A stretch of 64,000 bases of DNA from Erwinia sp. E602 (lineage in GTDB: Bacteria > Pseudomonadota > Gammaproteobacteria > Enterobacterales > Enterobacteriaceae). The DNA lies in the NCBI RefSeq assembly GCF_018141005.1, contig NZ_CP046582.1, positions 2,480,001-2,544,000 on the forward strand, given 5' to 3'. Under the pieces are notes generated by a model. It searched no databases and was not told the DNA's origin. It saw nothing but the letters and a program-made list of their open reading frames with translations. The position numbers and the translations under genes are program-made. Each line of letters opens with the position of its first letter. Position 1 is the first letter of the stretch. Positions 18,423-28,219 of this stretch are shown here, one piece after another.

Positions 18423-20012
18423 TCAGCCGATCCCCAGCGCCGCCTTCACCTCCGCCGCAATTTTCTCCACCTGTGGGCCATAAATCACCTGCACATCGTG
18501 CTCACTGACATGCCTGACGCCGTTGGCCCCGGTTGTCATCAGCGTTTCATCAGCCACCTGCTGCATATCGTTTACCCTAACCCGTAGCCGGGTGAAGCAG
18601 CAGTCCACGTCACTAATGTTCTCCGCACCGCCCAGCCCGCTGATAATGGTTTTAATCCGCTCGTCGGCTGACACCGTTGCCGCCGGCTCCTGATCCGCTG
18701 ACTCTCGCCCCGGTGTCTCTACCCGCATACGCCTGATGATAAAGGTAAAGCTGTAGTAATAGACCGGCAGGTAGACCAGCCCCAGAACAATGCTCCACCA
18801 CCAGGCGGTCTTACTGCCACCGAGAATACCGAACACCACCAGGTCGATCGCCCCGCCCTGTATGTTGCCGATCATCAGGTGCATCAGCGACATCAGCATA
18901 AACGACAGGCCACTCAGCACGGCATGCAGGATGTAGAGCACCGGCGAAACGAAGATAAAACAGAACTCCAGCGGTTCGGTAATGCCGGTGCTGAAAGAGG
19001 TCAGCGCCCCGGCCAGCATGAGTGCCTTGACCCGCTGCTTTTCTGCAGGGCGTGCGCAGCGGTAAATCGCCAGTGCGGCGGCGGGCAGGCCAAACATCAT
19101 CACCGGAATTTTTCCCTGCGCCAGAAAACGTGTGGCCTCACGCACCGTGTCATCCGGCACGCTGCCCGGGTGGGTCAGCGAGGCATTGAAGATATTCAGT
19201 GCGCCGACCAGCGTTTGTCCGTCTACCGTGGCCACACCACCAATAGGGGTAAAGCGCACGGTTTCATTGAGGATATGATGCAGGCCGGTGGGGATCAGCA
19301 GCCGCTCGCTGCTGCCATAAAGAAAGGCGCCATACTGGCCGCTTTTGCCAATCAGCTCGCCGACCCAGGCAATGCCGTTGCCGATGGTCGGCCAGATCAG
19401 CGCCAGCAGAACGCCGGCCAGCGGCAGCACCAGCACGGTAACGATCGGTACAAAGCGACGCCCGCCGAAGAAGGCGATCGCCGTTGGCAACTGCACGGTG
19501 TAGCAATGGTTGTGAATGACCACGGTCAGCAGGCCAGCTATCACCCCACCCAGGACACTCATGTTATAGGTAAAGATACCAAGCATCTGGATATATTCCG
19601 CCGCCTGCATCATTGCGGCAGTTTGATCCATCCCCTGCTGCTGCAGCGCCGCCGGGGTGGTGGTGGCTGCGGTCAGCCCCTGTGCTGCCAGAGTGGCGCT
19701 TACGCCGACGTGCATAACGATAAAACCAATCGCCGCAGCAAAAGCGGCGGTGGGCTTTTCCGCCTTTGCCAGACCAATGGCACTGGCCACGGCGAAGAAC
19801 AGCGGCAGATTGGCAAACAGTGCGCCAGCCACCTTGCGAATAAAGCCAATAATCAGCTGCGGCAGCGGCAGGCCAGCGAAGGCTTCGCCGGTAATGGCCG
19901 GGTTTTGTAGCGCGGCGGCCACACCAAGAAAGATACCGGCGGCGGCGATCACCGAAATCGGCATCATAAGTGCTTTTCCAAAGGCATGAACGTTACTGGC
20001 GAACTGTTTCAT
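18423..20012 (-). CDS. PTS EIICB permease, glucose/maltose family
   Basis: Sugar phosphotransferase permease of 529 residues with an N-terminal EIIC membrane domain (about 1-410, many helices, GITEPLEF substrate loop near 350) and a C-terminal EIIB domain (about 440-529). The phosphorylated cysteine is most likely Cys472 in DCCFTRLR; a second cysteine immediately before it is unusual. No EIIA domain is fused, so Crr/EIIAGlc must serve. No glycosidase or regulator of a sugar operon is adjacent, so the substrate (glucose, maltose, alpha-glucoside type) cannot be told. It is divergent from the YdeP-like gene. Confidence 0.88.
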   Translation of the reverse strand: MKQFASNVHAFGKALMMPISVIAAAGIFLGVAAALQNPAITGEAFAGLPLPQLIIGFIRKVAGALFANLPLFFAVASAIGLAKAEKPTAAFAAAIGFIVMHVGVSATLAAQGLTAATTTPAALQQQGMDQTAAMMQAAEYIQMLGIFTYNMSVLGGVIAGLLTVVIHNHCYTVQLPTAIAFFGGRRFVPIVTVLVLPLAGVLLALIWPTIGNGIAWVGELIGKSGQYGAFLYGSSERLLIPTGLHHILNETVRFTPIGGVATVDGQTLVGALNIFNASLTHPGSVPDDTVREATRFLAQGKIPVMMFGLPAAALAIYRCARPAEKQRVKALMLAGALTSFSTGITEPLEFCFIFVSPVLYILHAVLSGLSFMLMSLMHLMIGNIQGGAIDLVVFGILGGSKTAWWWSIVLGLVYLPVYYYSFTFIIRRMRVETPGRESADQEPAATVSADERIKTIISGLGGAENISDVDCCFTRLRVRVNDMQQVADETLMTTGANGVRHVSEHDVQVIYGPQVEKIAAEVKAALGIG

Positions 20013-20158
20013 CTGGCCCCCTGCGCTGACGTTGAGCGTTAAGTATTAGCCCGGGTGGCGCTTCTGGCGCGTTTCCGGCGGCTAAACGGCAGCCATTTTT
20101 TGAGGAGCATCACATTTTTTAGCCTCTGACGATAAACATCAGCTATCGCTTCATCGCC

Positions 20159-20188
20159 CTAATCAATTAGACAAGCCGGTTACCGGCT
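20159..20188. promoter_or_regulatory. Two adjacent dyads between PTS and ydeP-like genes
   Basis: CTAATCAATTAG (5-2-5 dyad, 20159-20170) is followed 3 nt later by AGCCGGTTACCGGCT (20174-20188), a perfect 7-1-7 palindrome. They lie in the 237-nt divergent promoter region and are good operator candidates for either gene. Confidence 0.45.
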
Positions 20189-20249
20189 CGCAAAATTCAG
20201 GCAAACAAACCATAACTTCATAACAACTATTCAACACAAGCCTGCCATC

Positions 20250-22556
20250 ATGAAATTTAAAGAAGCGATTAAGCCCTATCAGGCCGCAGCCGGCGGCTGG
20301 GGTTCACTGGAAGCCACCACCCGTTTTGTCTTTGACAGTAAGCAGGTGATCAAGAACATGCGTAACCTGATGCGCATGAACAAAGCCAAAGGTTTTGACT
20401 GCCCGGGCTGTGCCTGGGGCGATGACAATAAAAGCACCTTCAGCTTCTGCGAAAACGGCGCCAAGGCGGTGACCTGGGAAGCCACCCGCCGCCATATCGG
20501 TGCAGAGTTCTTCGCCCAGTACAGCGTCAGCCAGCTTTACCAGCAAAGTGATTACTTTCTTGAATATCAGGGCCGTCTGACCGAACCGCTGCGCTACAAC
20601 CGTGAAACCGACCATTACGAGCCCATCAGCTGGGATAACGCCTTCGCGCTGATCGCCCGCCATGTCCACGCGATGGATAATCCCCATCAGATGGAGCTGT
20701 ACACTTCCGGCCGCGCCAGTAACGAAGCCTCCTGGCTCTATCAGCTGTTTGGTCGCCTGAACGGCAGCAATAACTTCCCCGACTGTTCGAACATGTGCCA
20801 TGAGGCCAGCGGCACCGGTCTGAAGCGCAGCATCGGCGTCGGTAAGGGCACCATTCGTCTGGATGACTTTGACCACGCCAGTGCGATCTTCGTTTTCGGA
20901 CAAAACCCGGGCACCAACCACCCGCGTATGCTGCACAGCCTGCGCCACGCCGCCGACAACGGCGCGAGCATCGTCACCTTCAATACCCTGCGCGAACGCG
21001 GCCTTGAGCGCTTTGCCGACCCGCAGAAGCCGCTGGAAGTGGTCACCAGCATGGCCGGCCAGATCAGTTCCAGCTACTATCAGCCCAACCTCGGCGGCGA
21101 TATGGCCGCGGTGCGCGGCATGGTCAAGGTGCTGGCAGAGACCCATCGCGCCCGCCTCGCCGCAGGGGAAAGCGGCCTGTTTGACCAGGCCTTTATCAGC
21201 GCCAATACCGAGGGCGTGGAGGCATACCTGGCCACCGTTGATGCCACTCCGTGGTCGCATATTGTGAGCCAGTCCGGCCTGAGCGAGCAGCAGATCCGCG
21301 AAGCGGCCACCCTCTACCAGAACGCCGAACGGGTGATCTGTACCTGGGCGATGGGCATCACCCAGCATAAACATTCGGTAGATACGGTCCGCGAAATCGT
21401 TAACCTGCAGCTGCTGTTTGGTCAGCTGGGCAAAAAAGGTGCCGGCCTGTGCCCGGTGCGCGGCCACAGCAACGTGCAGGGCAACCGTACAATGGGCATC
21501 GATGAGAAGCCCTCAAAGGCATTCCTTGACAGCCTCGGCAGCCATTTTGACTTTGAGCCGCCGCGCGAACCCGGCCACAACACCGTTGAAGCGCTGGAAG
21601 CGATGCTGCGCGATGAGATTAAGGTGCTGATCGCCCTCGGCGGCAATCTGGCGGCAGCCGCGCCGGACAGTCCGCGTACCGAGCAGGCGCTGAAGCGCTG
21701 CGGTTTAACGGTGCAGATCAGTACCAAGCTGAACCGCAGCCACCTGTGCCCCGGCGCGGTGGACGCGCTGATCCTGCCGACCCTTGGCCGTACCGAGCAG
21801 GATCTGCAGGCCAGCGGCCCGCAGTTTATTACCGTCGAGGACTCGTTCAGCATGGTGCACGCCTCGGAAGGGGTGGGTAAACCGATCGCCGACACCCAGC
21901 GCTCGGAAACCTGGATCGTCGCCGGTATCGCCAACGCGGTGCTGGGCAGTGCGAAGGTCGACTGGCAGGGGCTGGCCGATGACTACGGCAGGATCCGTGA
22001 ACATATTGCGGCGACCATTCCCGGCTTCAGCGACTTTAACGCCAAATGCGATCTGAAGGGCGGCTTCTACCTTGGCAACGCCGCCGCCGAACTGCGCTTT
22101 ACTACCCTGCATGAGAAGGCGCAGTTTAGCGCCGCCGCCCTGCCCGACTCGCTGTTCCCGCCGCTGGCCGAGGCGGTGCCTTATACGCTGCAGACGTTAC
22201 GCTCCCACGATCAGTACAATACCACCATTTATGGCCTTGATGACCGTTACCGCGGCGTGTATGGCCAGCGCGAGGTGCTGTTTATCAACGCGGAAGATAT
22301 GCAGCGCCAGGGGCTGGCCGCAGGCGACCTGGTGGATATTGAAACGCTGTGGAATGATGGCATTACCCGTAAAGTCAGCGGCTTTAAGCTGGTGCCTTAC
22401 GCCATCCCGCGCGGCAACCTCGCCGCCTACTATCCGGAAACCAATCCGCTGGTGCCGCTCTCAAGCTTTGGCGACGGTAGCGGTACGCCAACCTCTAAGT
22501 CGGTGCCGGTGAAAATCAGCCTGTCGCCGCAGGTGCCGGGGCTGCGCATCGCCTGA
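20250..22556 (+). CDS. ydeP: YdeP-like molybdopterin oxidoreductase
   Basis: Predicted molybdenum-cofactor enzyme of the FdhF/YdeP family, 768 residues (E. coli YdeP 759). It opens with the YdeP N-terminus (YQAAAGGWGSL) and the cysteine cluster CPGCAW with a further cysteine at FCENGAKA, possibly ligating an iron-sulfur cluster. The central molybdopterin domain shows TSGRASNEASWLYQ, NNFPDCSNMCHE and NPGTNHPRM, and the C-terminal dinucleotide-binding domain shows RSHDQYNTTIYG. The substrate is unknown; E. coli ydeP is implicated in acid resistance. It ends in a terminator at 22561. Confidence 0.88.
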   Translation: MKFKEAIKPYQAAAGGWGSLEATTRFVFDSKQVIKNMRNLMRMNKAKGFDCPGCAWGDDNKSTFSFCENGAKAVTWEATRRHIGAEFFAQYSVSQLYQQSDYFLEYQGRLTEPLRYNRETDHYEPISWDNAFALIARHVHAMDNPHQMELYTSGRASNEASWLYQLFGRLNGSNNFPDCSNMCHEASGTGLKRSIGVGKGTIRLDDFDHASAIFVFGQNPGTNHPRMLHSLRHAADNGASIVTFNTLRERGLERFADPQKPLEVVTSMAGQISSSYYQPNLGGDMAAVRGMVKVLAETHRARLAAGESGLFDQAFISANTEGVEAYLATVDATPWSHIVSQSGLSEQQIREAATLYQNAERVICTWAMGITQHKHSVDTVREIVNLQLLFGQLGKKGAGLCPVRGHSNVQGNRTMGIDEKPSKAFLDSLGSHFDFEPPREPGHNTVEALEAMLRDEIKVLIALGGNLAAAAPDSPRTEQALKRCGLTVQISTKLNRSHLCPGAVDALILPTLGRTEQDLQASGPQFITVEDSFSMVHASEGVGKPIADTQRSETWIVAGIANAVLGSAKVDWQGLADDYGRIREHIAATIPGFSDFNAKCDLKGGFYLGNAAAELRFTTLHEKAQFSAAALPDSLFPPLAEAVPYTLQTLRSHDQYNTTIYGLDDRYRGVYGQREVLFINAEDMQRQGLAAGDLVDIETLWNDGITRKVSGFKLVPYAIPRGNLAAYYPETNPLVPLSSFGDGSGTPTSKSVPVKISLSPQVPGLRIA

Positions 22557-22560
22557 CGTA

Positions 22561-22583
22561 AAGCCGGGATTTCCCGGCTTTTT
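22561..22583 (+). terminator. Intrinsic terminator after ydeP-like gene
   Basis: AAGCCGGG/CCCGGCTT stem of 8 bp, loop ATTT, then TTTTT, 4 nt after the stop. Confidence 0.9.
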
Positions 22584-22651
22584 ACTTGCCGCTGCGCGGT
22601 TAATCGCGTAAAACTGTCTGCCGCACTTAGGCCACGAAAACTGTTGAGATT

Positions 22652-24589
22652 ATGTTCCAGGATAACCCGCTGCTCGCGCAGCTCAAAGAGAAACTCCACT
22701 CCCAGACGCCGCGTGTTGAGGGTGTGGTAAAAGGCACTGAGAAAGGCTTTGGCTTCCTGGAAGTCGACGCACAGAAAAGCTACTTTATTCCGCCGCCGTT
22801 TATGAAAAAAGTCATGCACGGTGACCGCGTCTCCGCGGTGCTGCAGACCGATAAGGATCGTGAAGTTGCCGATCCGGAAACGCTGATTGAGCCGTTCCTG
22901 ACGCGCTTTGTTGGCCGGGTGCAGAAGAAAGATGACCGCCTGTCGATCGTTCCCGATCATCCGCTGCTGAAAGATGCCATCCAGTGCCGCGCCGAGCGTG
23001 ACGTGAAGCATGACTTCCAGACCGGTGACTGGGCGGTGGCCGAGATGCGCCGCCATCCGCTGAAGGGCGACCGCACCTTCTACGCTGAACTGACCGAATT
23101 TATCACCACCGGTGACGATCACCTGGCACCGTGGTGGGTGACACTGTCACGCCATACGCTGGAGCGTGAAGCTCCGGACGTCGCTACCCCGGAAGAGATG
23201 CTTGACGAGTGCCTGCCGCGCGAAGACCTTACCGGCCTGGACTTCGTAACCATCGACAGCGCCAGCACCGAAGATATGGACGATGCGCTGTATGTGGAAG
23301 AAACGGCAGAAGGCAACCTGCTGCTGACCATCGCCATTGCCGACCCGACCGCCTATGTGCCGGTGGGCAGCAAGCTGGATGCGATCGCCGCCGGACGCGC
23401 CTTTACCAACTATCTGCCGGGCTTCAATATTCCGATGCTGCCGCGCCAGCTGTCTGACGACATCTGCTCGCTGCGCCCGAACGTGCGCCGCCCGGTGCTG
23501 GCCTGCCGCGTGACGCTGGCCGCCGACGGTACGCCGCAGGGTGAACCGCACTTCTTCGCCGCCTGGATCGAATCGAAAGCCAAACTGGCCTATGACAACG
23601 TCTCAGACTGGCTGGAGAACAGCGGCGACTGGCAGCCGGAATCAGAAGCCATCGCACAGCAGATCCGCCTGCTGCATAAGGTGTGCCTGGCACGCTGCGA
23701 ATGGCGCCAGACCCACGCGCTGGTGTTCAAGGACCGCCCTGACTTCCGCTTCCTGCTGGGCGAAAAAGGCGAAGTGCTGGACATCATTGCCGAGCACCGC
23801 CGCATCGCCAACCGTATCGTGGAAGAGTCGATGATCCTTGCCAACGTCTGCGCCGCCAGCGTGCTGCGCGACAAGCTGGGCTTCGGCATCTACAACGTTC
23901 ACCTCGGCTTTGACGCGCTGAACGCCGAACAGGCCGCCGCCGTGCTGGCCAACCACGGCGTCACCGCTGACCCGCAGGCGATCGCCACGCTGGAAGGCTT
24001 CCGCGTACTGCGCCGCGAGCTGGACACCCATCCGACCCAGTTCCTCGACAGCCGCATCCGTCGTTTCCAGTCGTTTGCCGAAGTCAGCACCACGCCGGGG
24101 CCGCACTTTGGCCTTGGCCTGGACGCGTACGCCACCTGGACCTCACCGATCCGTAAGTATGGCGATATGGTCAACCATCGTCTGTTGAAAGCCATTATCA
24201 AAGGCGAGCCGGCGGAAAAACCTGCCGACGAGCTGACGGTGAAGATGGCTGAGCGCCGCCGCCAGAACCGCATGGCCGAGCGTGACGTGGGCGACTGGCT
24301 CTACTCGCGCTTCCTGCAGAATGCGGCCGGCAGCGAGCAGCGTTTCAGCGCCGAAGTGATCGACGTTTCACGCGGTGGCATGCGCGTGCGCCTGCAGGAT
24401 AACGGCGCGGTGGCCTTTATCCCGGCGCCGTTCATTCACGCGGTGCGTGATGAGCTGGTGTGCAGCAACGAAAACGGTACGGTGATGGTGAAAGGTGAAG
24501 TCGCCTACCGCGTTACCGACCTGATTGAGGTCACCATCGCCGAAGTGCGTATGGAGACCCGCAGCATCGTGGCCCGCCCGGCTGCCTGA
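22652..24589 (+). CDS. rnb: Exoribonuclease II
   Basis: Processive 3'-5' hydrolytic exoribonuclease that degrades unstructured RNA. It has 645 residues (E. coli 644). Cold-shock-like N-terminal domains (about 1-180) precede the RNB catalytic domain with [14 protein letters not shown] (metal-binding aspartates) and a C-terminal S1 domain (about 560-645: [16 protein letters not shown]). The ATG follows a GAG-rich stretch. It keeps its E. coli position next to the gmr orthologue. Confidence 0.97.
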   Translation: MFQDNPLLAQLKEKLHSQTPRVEGVVKGTEKGFGFLEVDAQKSYFIPPPFMKKVMHGDRVSAVLQTDKDREVADPETLIEPFLTRFVGRVQKKDDRLSIVPDHPLLKDAIQCRAERDVKHDFQTGDWAVAEMRRHPLKGDRTFYAELTEFITTGDDHLAPWWVTLSRHTLEREAPDVATPEEMLDECLPREDLTGLDFVTIDSASTEDMDDALYVEETAEGNLLLTIAIADPTAYVPVGSKLDAIAAGRAFTNYLPGFNIPMLPRQLSDDICSLRPNVRRPVLACRVTLAADGTPQGEPHFFAAWIESKAKLAYDNVSDWLENSGDWQPESEAIAQQIRLLHKVCLARCEWRQTHALVFKDRPDFRFLLGEKGEVLDIIAEHRRIANRIVEESMILANVCAASVLRDKLGFGIYNVHLGFDALNAEQAAAVLANHGVTADPQAIATLEGFRVLRRELDTHPTQFLDSRIRRFQSFAEVSTTPGPHFGLGLDAYATWTSPIRKYGDMVNHRLLKAIIKGEPAEKPADELTVKMAERRRQNRMAERDVGDWLYSRFLQNAAGSEQRFSAEVIDVSRGGMRVRLQDNGAVAFIPAPFIHAVRDELVCSNENGTVMVKGEVAYRVTDLIEVTIAEVRMETRSIVARPAA

Positions 24590-24598
24590 TGACGTTTA

Positions 24599-24628
24599 GC
24601 AGCGGGCCGGCTCTGGCTGGCCCGCTGC
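24599..24628 (+). terminator. Hairpin after rnb
   Basis: GCAGCGGGCC/GGCCCGCTGC perfect 10-bp stem extended by a GU/GC helix, 10 nt after the rnb stop. No T-tract follows, so termination may be inefficient or the stem may serve as a 3' end stabiliser. Confidence 0.6.
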
Positions 24629-25239
24629 CTTACCTGCCGTGATGTTGTCATCCACTTCTGCTGCCGTGTCATCCTGCTCTGCTCTCCCGGATTCATTCCC
24701 TCCTTCTTAGTACGCGGCCCGAACCTGCGACCCTGACCGATGCACCTTTAGCCATTGTCTGTTGCGCGCAGCGCGAGAAAAATTGCAGATAACTGCCATA
24801 AACTATTAAGCTATTCCGATGTTAACAGTGCTGTTATCGGACCAGCACCACGCTGGCCGCTGGCGTCTGGCCACCCCGACATAAAATAATTGCTGTTTCC
24901 TGCCCCCTCCACAGAAAGCCTGGAGTGAATAAGGCTTATAGGTTCTGATGAGTCAGGCCAGCGGCATGCTGATGAAATATTCTTGTTAACCTATTGAATA
25001 AAAAGAACACTAACGGTATTTTCAGTTAACTGAATTCAGACACACCCCGTGGCGACCTTCCTTAATGATTGATCCGGTGCCTTATCCGCGCGATCTCCCT
25101 CCCGATCGTTGTCGCGATCGGAAAGTTTTATTTCAGTATAAAATTGAGTATGGCGGCAACGGACGCAGCCGCTTTCGGCAGAATAATGTCGTTAAACCAG
25201 TATGATATCCGTTGCTACCTAGCACGAAGGAGAATCTGA
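24629..25239. other. Long intergenic region upstream of rpfR
   Basis: About 610 bp without a supported gene. Near its end CCGATCG-N6-CGATCGG (25102-25121) is a perfect inverted repeat, followed by a TATAAA element at 25137 and the ribosome site AAGGAGAATCTGA. E. coli has gmr much closer to rnb, so this leader is unusually long and may hold the rpfR regulatory region. Confidence 0.5.
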
Positions 25240-27225
25240 ATGACCGATGAACAGGGGCAGTCGCTGATGTATGCCTGGTTTGGCACCCACAGCCCTCATT
25301 GGCGTTTAACTTCTGACAGCGATGCCCTGCAGTTTGCCAAAGATGAAGGCGGCGTCACCAGTATCGCCGTGGCGCTGAGCCCCGGTCAGGCCAGCATGCT
25401 GCGCGCGATGACGGTGATCACCTCCAGCGTTAACCTCAGCCTGGCGATCTACGGCAACGACCTGTCGCTGCACCTGGTTGGCCGCAAGGTCAGCCAGTCG
25501 GCGTGGGCCGGTTCGGCGTCTGCCTGGGGCGATACCTCATCGGTCGCGCGTGACCTGGTGCACGGTCTCTCCTTTGCCGAGCAGGTGGTATCCGAAGCCA
25601 ACTCGGTGATCGTCATCCTCGATCAGCACGGGCATATCCAGCGTTTTAACCGCCTGAGCGAAGAGTACACCGGCCTGAAGGAGCAGGAGGTGATCGGGCG
25701 CAACGTGTTCAAACTGTTTATGACCCGCGAAGAAGCGATCGCCTCGCGCCGCAACGTGGCGCACTTTTTTCGTGAAGGCAGCTCGTATGAGGTAGAGCGC
25801 TGGGTCAAAACCAAAAAAGGCCAGCGCCTGTTCCTGTTCCGCAATAAATTTGTCCACAGCGGCAGCGGTAAAAATGAAATCTTCCTGATCTGCTCCGGCA
25901 CCGATATTACCGAAGAGCGCCGTGCTCAGGAACGGCTGCGGGTGATGGCCAATACGGACACGGTGACCGGCCTGCCGAACCGCAACTCGATCAACCAGGA
26001 TATCAGCGCCGCGCTGGAAAAACGTGTCAATGGCCAGGTCGGGGTGGTGTATCTCGATCTCGACAACTTCAAGAAGGTCAACGACGCCTACGGCCATATG
26101 TTTGGCGACCGGCTGCTGCAGGCGGTGTCGCTGGCGATCCTTAGTTGTCTTGAAGAGCAGCAGACCCTCGCCCGCCTCGGCGGCGATGAGTTTATTATCC
26201 TGGCGGAGCAGACCAGCCAGCTGGCGCTGGAGGCGCTGGCCTCACGCATTCTCGACCGCCTGAAGCAGCCGTTCCGCATTGGCCTGATCGAGGTCTACTC
26301 CGGCTGCTCGATCGGCATCGCCTTCGCCCCGCAGCACGGTGAGGATCGCGACAGCCTGATCCGCAATGCCGATACCGCGATGTATACCGCCAAAGAGGGC
26401 GGACGCGGCCGCTTCAGCATGTTCTGCTCCGAGATGAACCAGCGGGTGTTTGAGTATATCTGGCTGGACACCAACCTGCGCAAAGCGCTGGAGCTGAGCC
26501 AGCTGGTGATCCACTATCAGCCTAAGCTCAACGCCGACAACAGCGTGACCAGCGTTGAGGCGCTGGTGCGCTGGATGTCGCCGGAACGTGGACTGGTGCG
26601 ACCGGACAGCTTTATCTCCTACGCCGAGGAGTCCGGGCTGATCGTGCCGCTTGGCCGCTGGGTAATGCTGTCGGTGCTGGAGCAGATTAAACGCTGGCGA
26701 GTGATGGGGATTGACCTGCGGGTGGCGGTGAACGTGTCGCCGCGTCAGCTGATCGACCAGAGCATCTATTCCGATCTGAAGCATGCGCTGAACGAGGCGG
26801 GGATTGTCGGCTGCCCGATTGATATCGAGCTGACCGAGAGCTGCCTGATTGAGAATGAGCAACAGGCGCTGGACCTGATGCAGCAGTTCCAGAAACTGGG
26901 GGCGGCGGTGCATCTGGATGATTTTGGCACCGGCTATTCGTCGCTGTCGCAGCTGGCACGGGTGCCGATTGACGCGATTAAGCTCGACCAGAGCTTTATC
27001 CGCGGAGTGGATTCGCAAAAAGTCTCGCAGTCGCTGGTGCGGGCGATTGTAGCGGTGGCGCGCGCGCTGGATCTGCAGGTGATTGCCGAAGGGGTGGAAA
27101 CCCCGGAGGAGGAGGCGTTTGCCATCGCCAGCGGCGTTGACCTGCGCCAGGGGTATCTGTATGCAAAGCCAATGCCCGCCGGGGAGCTCGAGCACTGGCT
27201 TAAACAACGTGCCGCTAAGGATTAA
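25240..27225 (+). CDS. rpfR: RpfR: DSF receptor, c-di-GMP enzyme (Gmr/PdeR orthologue)
   Basis: 661 residues, same length and domain order as E. coli PdeR/Gmr (YciR): an N-terminal domain (about 1-105) that in Cronobacter RpfR binds RpfF, a PAS domain (about 108-225) that binds the fatty-acid signal, GGDEF (site GGDEF at 314-318) and EAL (EALVRW at 440-445). All catalytic signature residues of both domains look intact. In Burkholderia and Cronobacter, binding of cis-2-unsaturated fatty acid to PAS stimulates phosphodiesterase activity and lowers cyclic-di-GMP. Its convergent neighbour rpfF, 15 nt away, makes this a receptor/synthase pair. Confidence 0.9.
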   Translation: MTDEQGQSLMYAWFGTHSPHWRLTSDSDALQFAKDEGGVTSIAVALSPGQASMLRAMTVITSSVNLSLAIYGNDLSLHLVGRKVSQSAWAGSASAWGDTSSVARDLVHGLSFAEQVVSEANSVIVILDQHGHIQRFNRLSEEYTGLKEQEVIGRNVFKLFMTREEAIASRRNVAHFFREGSSYEVERWVKTKKGQRLFLFRNKFVHSGSGKNEIFLICSGTDITEERRAQERLRVMANTDTVTGLPNRNSINQDISAALEKRVNGQVGVVYLDLDNFKKVNDAYGHMFGDRLLQAVSLAILSCLEEQQTLARLGGDEFIILAEQTSQLALEALASRILDRLKQPFRIGLIEVYSGCSIGIAFAPQHGEDRDSLIRNADTAMYTAKEGGRGRFSMFCSEMNQRVFEYIWLDTNLRKALELSQLVIHYQPKLNADNSVTSVEALVRWMSPERGLVRPDSFISYAEESGLIVPLGRWVMLSVLEQIKRWRVMGIDLRVAVNVSPRQLIDQSIYSDLKHALNEAGIVGCPIDIELTESCLIENEQQALDLMQQFQKLGAAVHLDDFGTGYSSLSQLARVPIDAIKLDQSFIRGVDSQKVSQSLVRAIVAVARALDLQVIAEGVETPEEEAFAIASGVDLRQGYLYAKPMPAGELEHWLKQRAAKD

Positions 27226-27240
27226 CTAGCGCACGGCGAC

Positions 27241-28110
27241 TCAGCCAGCGTGGCGTAACGCCTGCTGGCTGTGTCGATTCTGCAACGTCACCAGCCGTTC
27301 CATATAGGCGATATCCTTCGGCTCCAGCTGAAATGCCGCATCCACCCAGTCTTCCGTAATATCCATCAGCTCACCCCGGCTCAGCTGTAGCACCCGCTGA
27401 CGCGCGCGCAGCATGGCGCGCACGCCGTTCAGCTTCGGCCGCAGCGTATCGATAAAGGTGCGCGTGCAGCGATAGCCGTCACCCGGCTGGAACAGACGAT
27501 CCACCAGCCCGCGGGTTTCAAACCACTCCGCGGTGTGCGACTCCCCTTCACAGATCAGCTCTTCGGCCAGCTTCATGCCGGAACGCCGTGCCACCAGTGA
27601 ATAGCCGCCCATGCCCGGGAACAGGTTAAAGGCGATCTCCGGGAAGCCCATGCGGGCGGTGTTCTGCGCGAGGATAAAGTGGTGCGCCAGCGCGGCTTCA
27701 AAGCCGCCGCCCAGCGCGCTGCCCTCAATCATCGCAATGCTCACCGCCCCGCAGTCGAAACCGCGCGCCGCGGCGTGGATGCAGTCCACACAGGCGCGGG
27801 CATAGGCACGCAGGGCTTCCCGCCGGCCATTTTTGATCGACTCGACAAAGAAGCGCAGGTCGCCGCCCGCGTTAAACATGGTCGGTACCAGCGAGCCGGT
27901 AACCCAGAAATCAATCTCCAGCCCGCTGCGCTGGGCGGCATAGCTGAGGTTCATGATCTCTTCAATCAGCTGATGATTGAAGCTCGGGCGCGGCTGGGCA
28001 CGCAATAACATCCACAGGGTGCGCCGCTCTTCTTCATAGTAAGCCGACAGCTGGGTGGTAGAGCCGACTTCATTGAACAGACGGCAGGTAGCCTGATTAA
28101 TAACGGTCAT
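27241..28110 (-). CDS. rpfF: RpfF-type DSF (cis-2-unsaturated fatty acid) synthase
   Basis: Crotonase-fold enzyme, 289 residues (Xanthomonas RpfF 289). RpfF acts as acyl-ACP dehydratase and thioesterase making diffusible signal factor. Oxyanion-hole segments are FNAGGDL (79-85) and SALGGGFEAAL (131-141). The two catalytic glutamates are Glu138 and Glu158, spaced 20 apart like Glu141 and Glu161 of Xanthomonas RpfF, and the family stretch GFPE...LFPGMGGYS is present, which separates it from general enoyl-CoA hydratases. Start: ATG at 28108-28110 with AGAGGATG upstream. It is convergent with rpfR; araD lies 109 nt upstream on the same strand. Confidence 0.92.
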   Translation of the reverse strand: MTVINQATCRLFNEVGSTTQLSAYYEEERRTLWMLLRAQPRPSFNHQLIEEIMNLSYAAQRSGLEIDFWVTGSLVPTMFNAGGDLRFFVESIKNGRREALRAYARACVDCIHAAARGFDCGAVSIAMIEGSALGGGFEAALAHHFILAQNTARMGFPEIAFNLFPGMGGYSLVARRSGMKLAEELICEGESHTAEWFETRGLVDRLFQPGDGYRCTRTFIDTLRPKLNGVRAMLRARQRVLQLSRGELMDITEDWVDAAFQLEPKDIAYMERLVTLQNRHSQQALRHAG

Positions 28111-28219
28111 AGTTTCATCCTCTGTTAGTTGGCGCGATAATCGCTTAACCAGCCTAATAGAGAGTGAGTAAAGCCAGAACAGGTGCCTGATATAACGGAT
28201 AAAAATTTTTATCGTCAGA

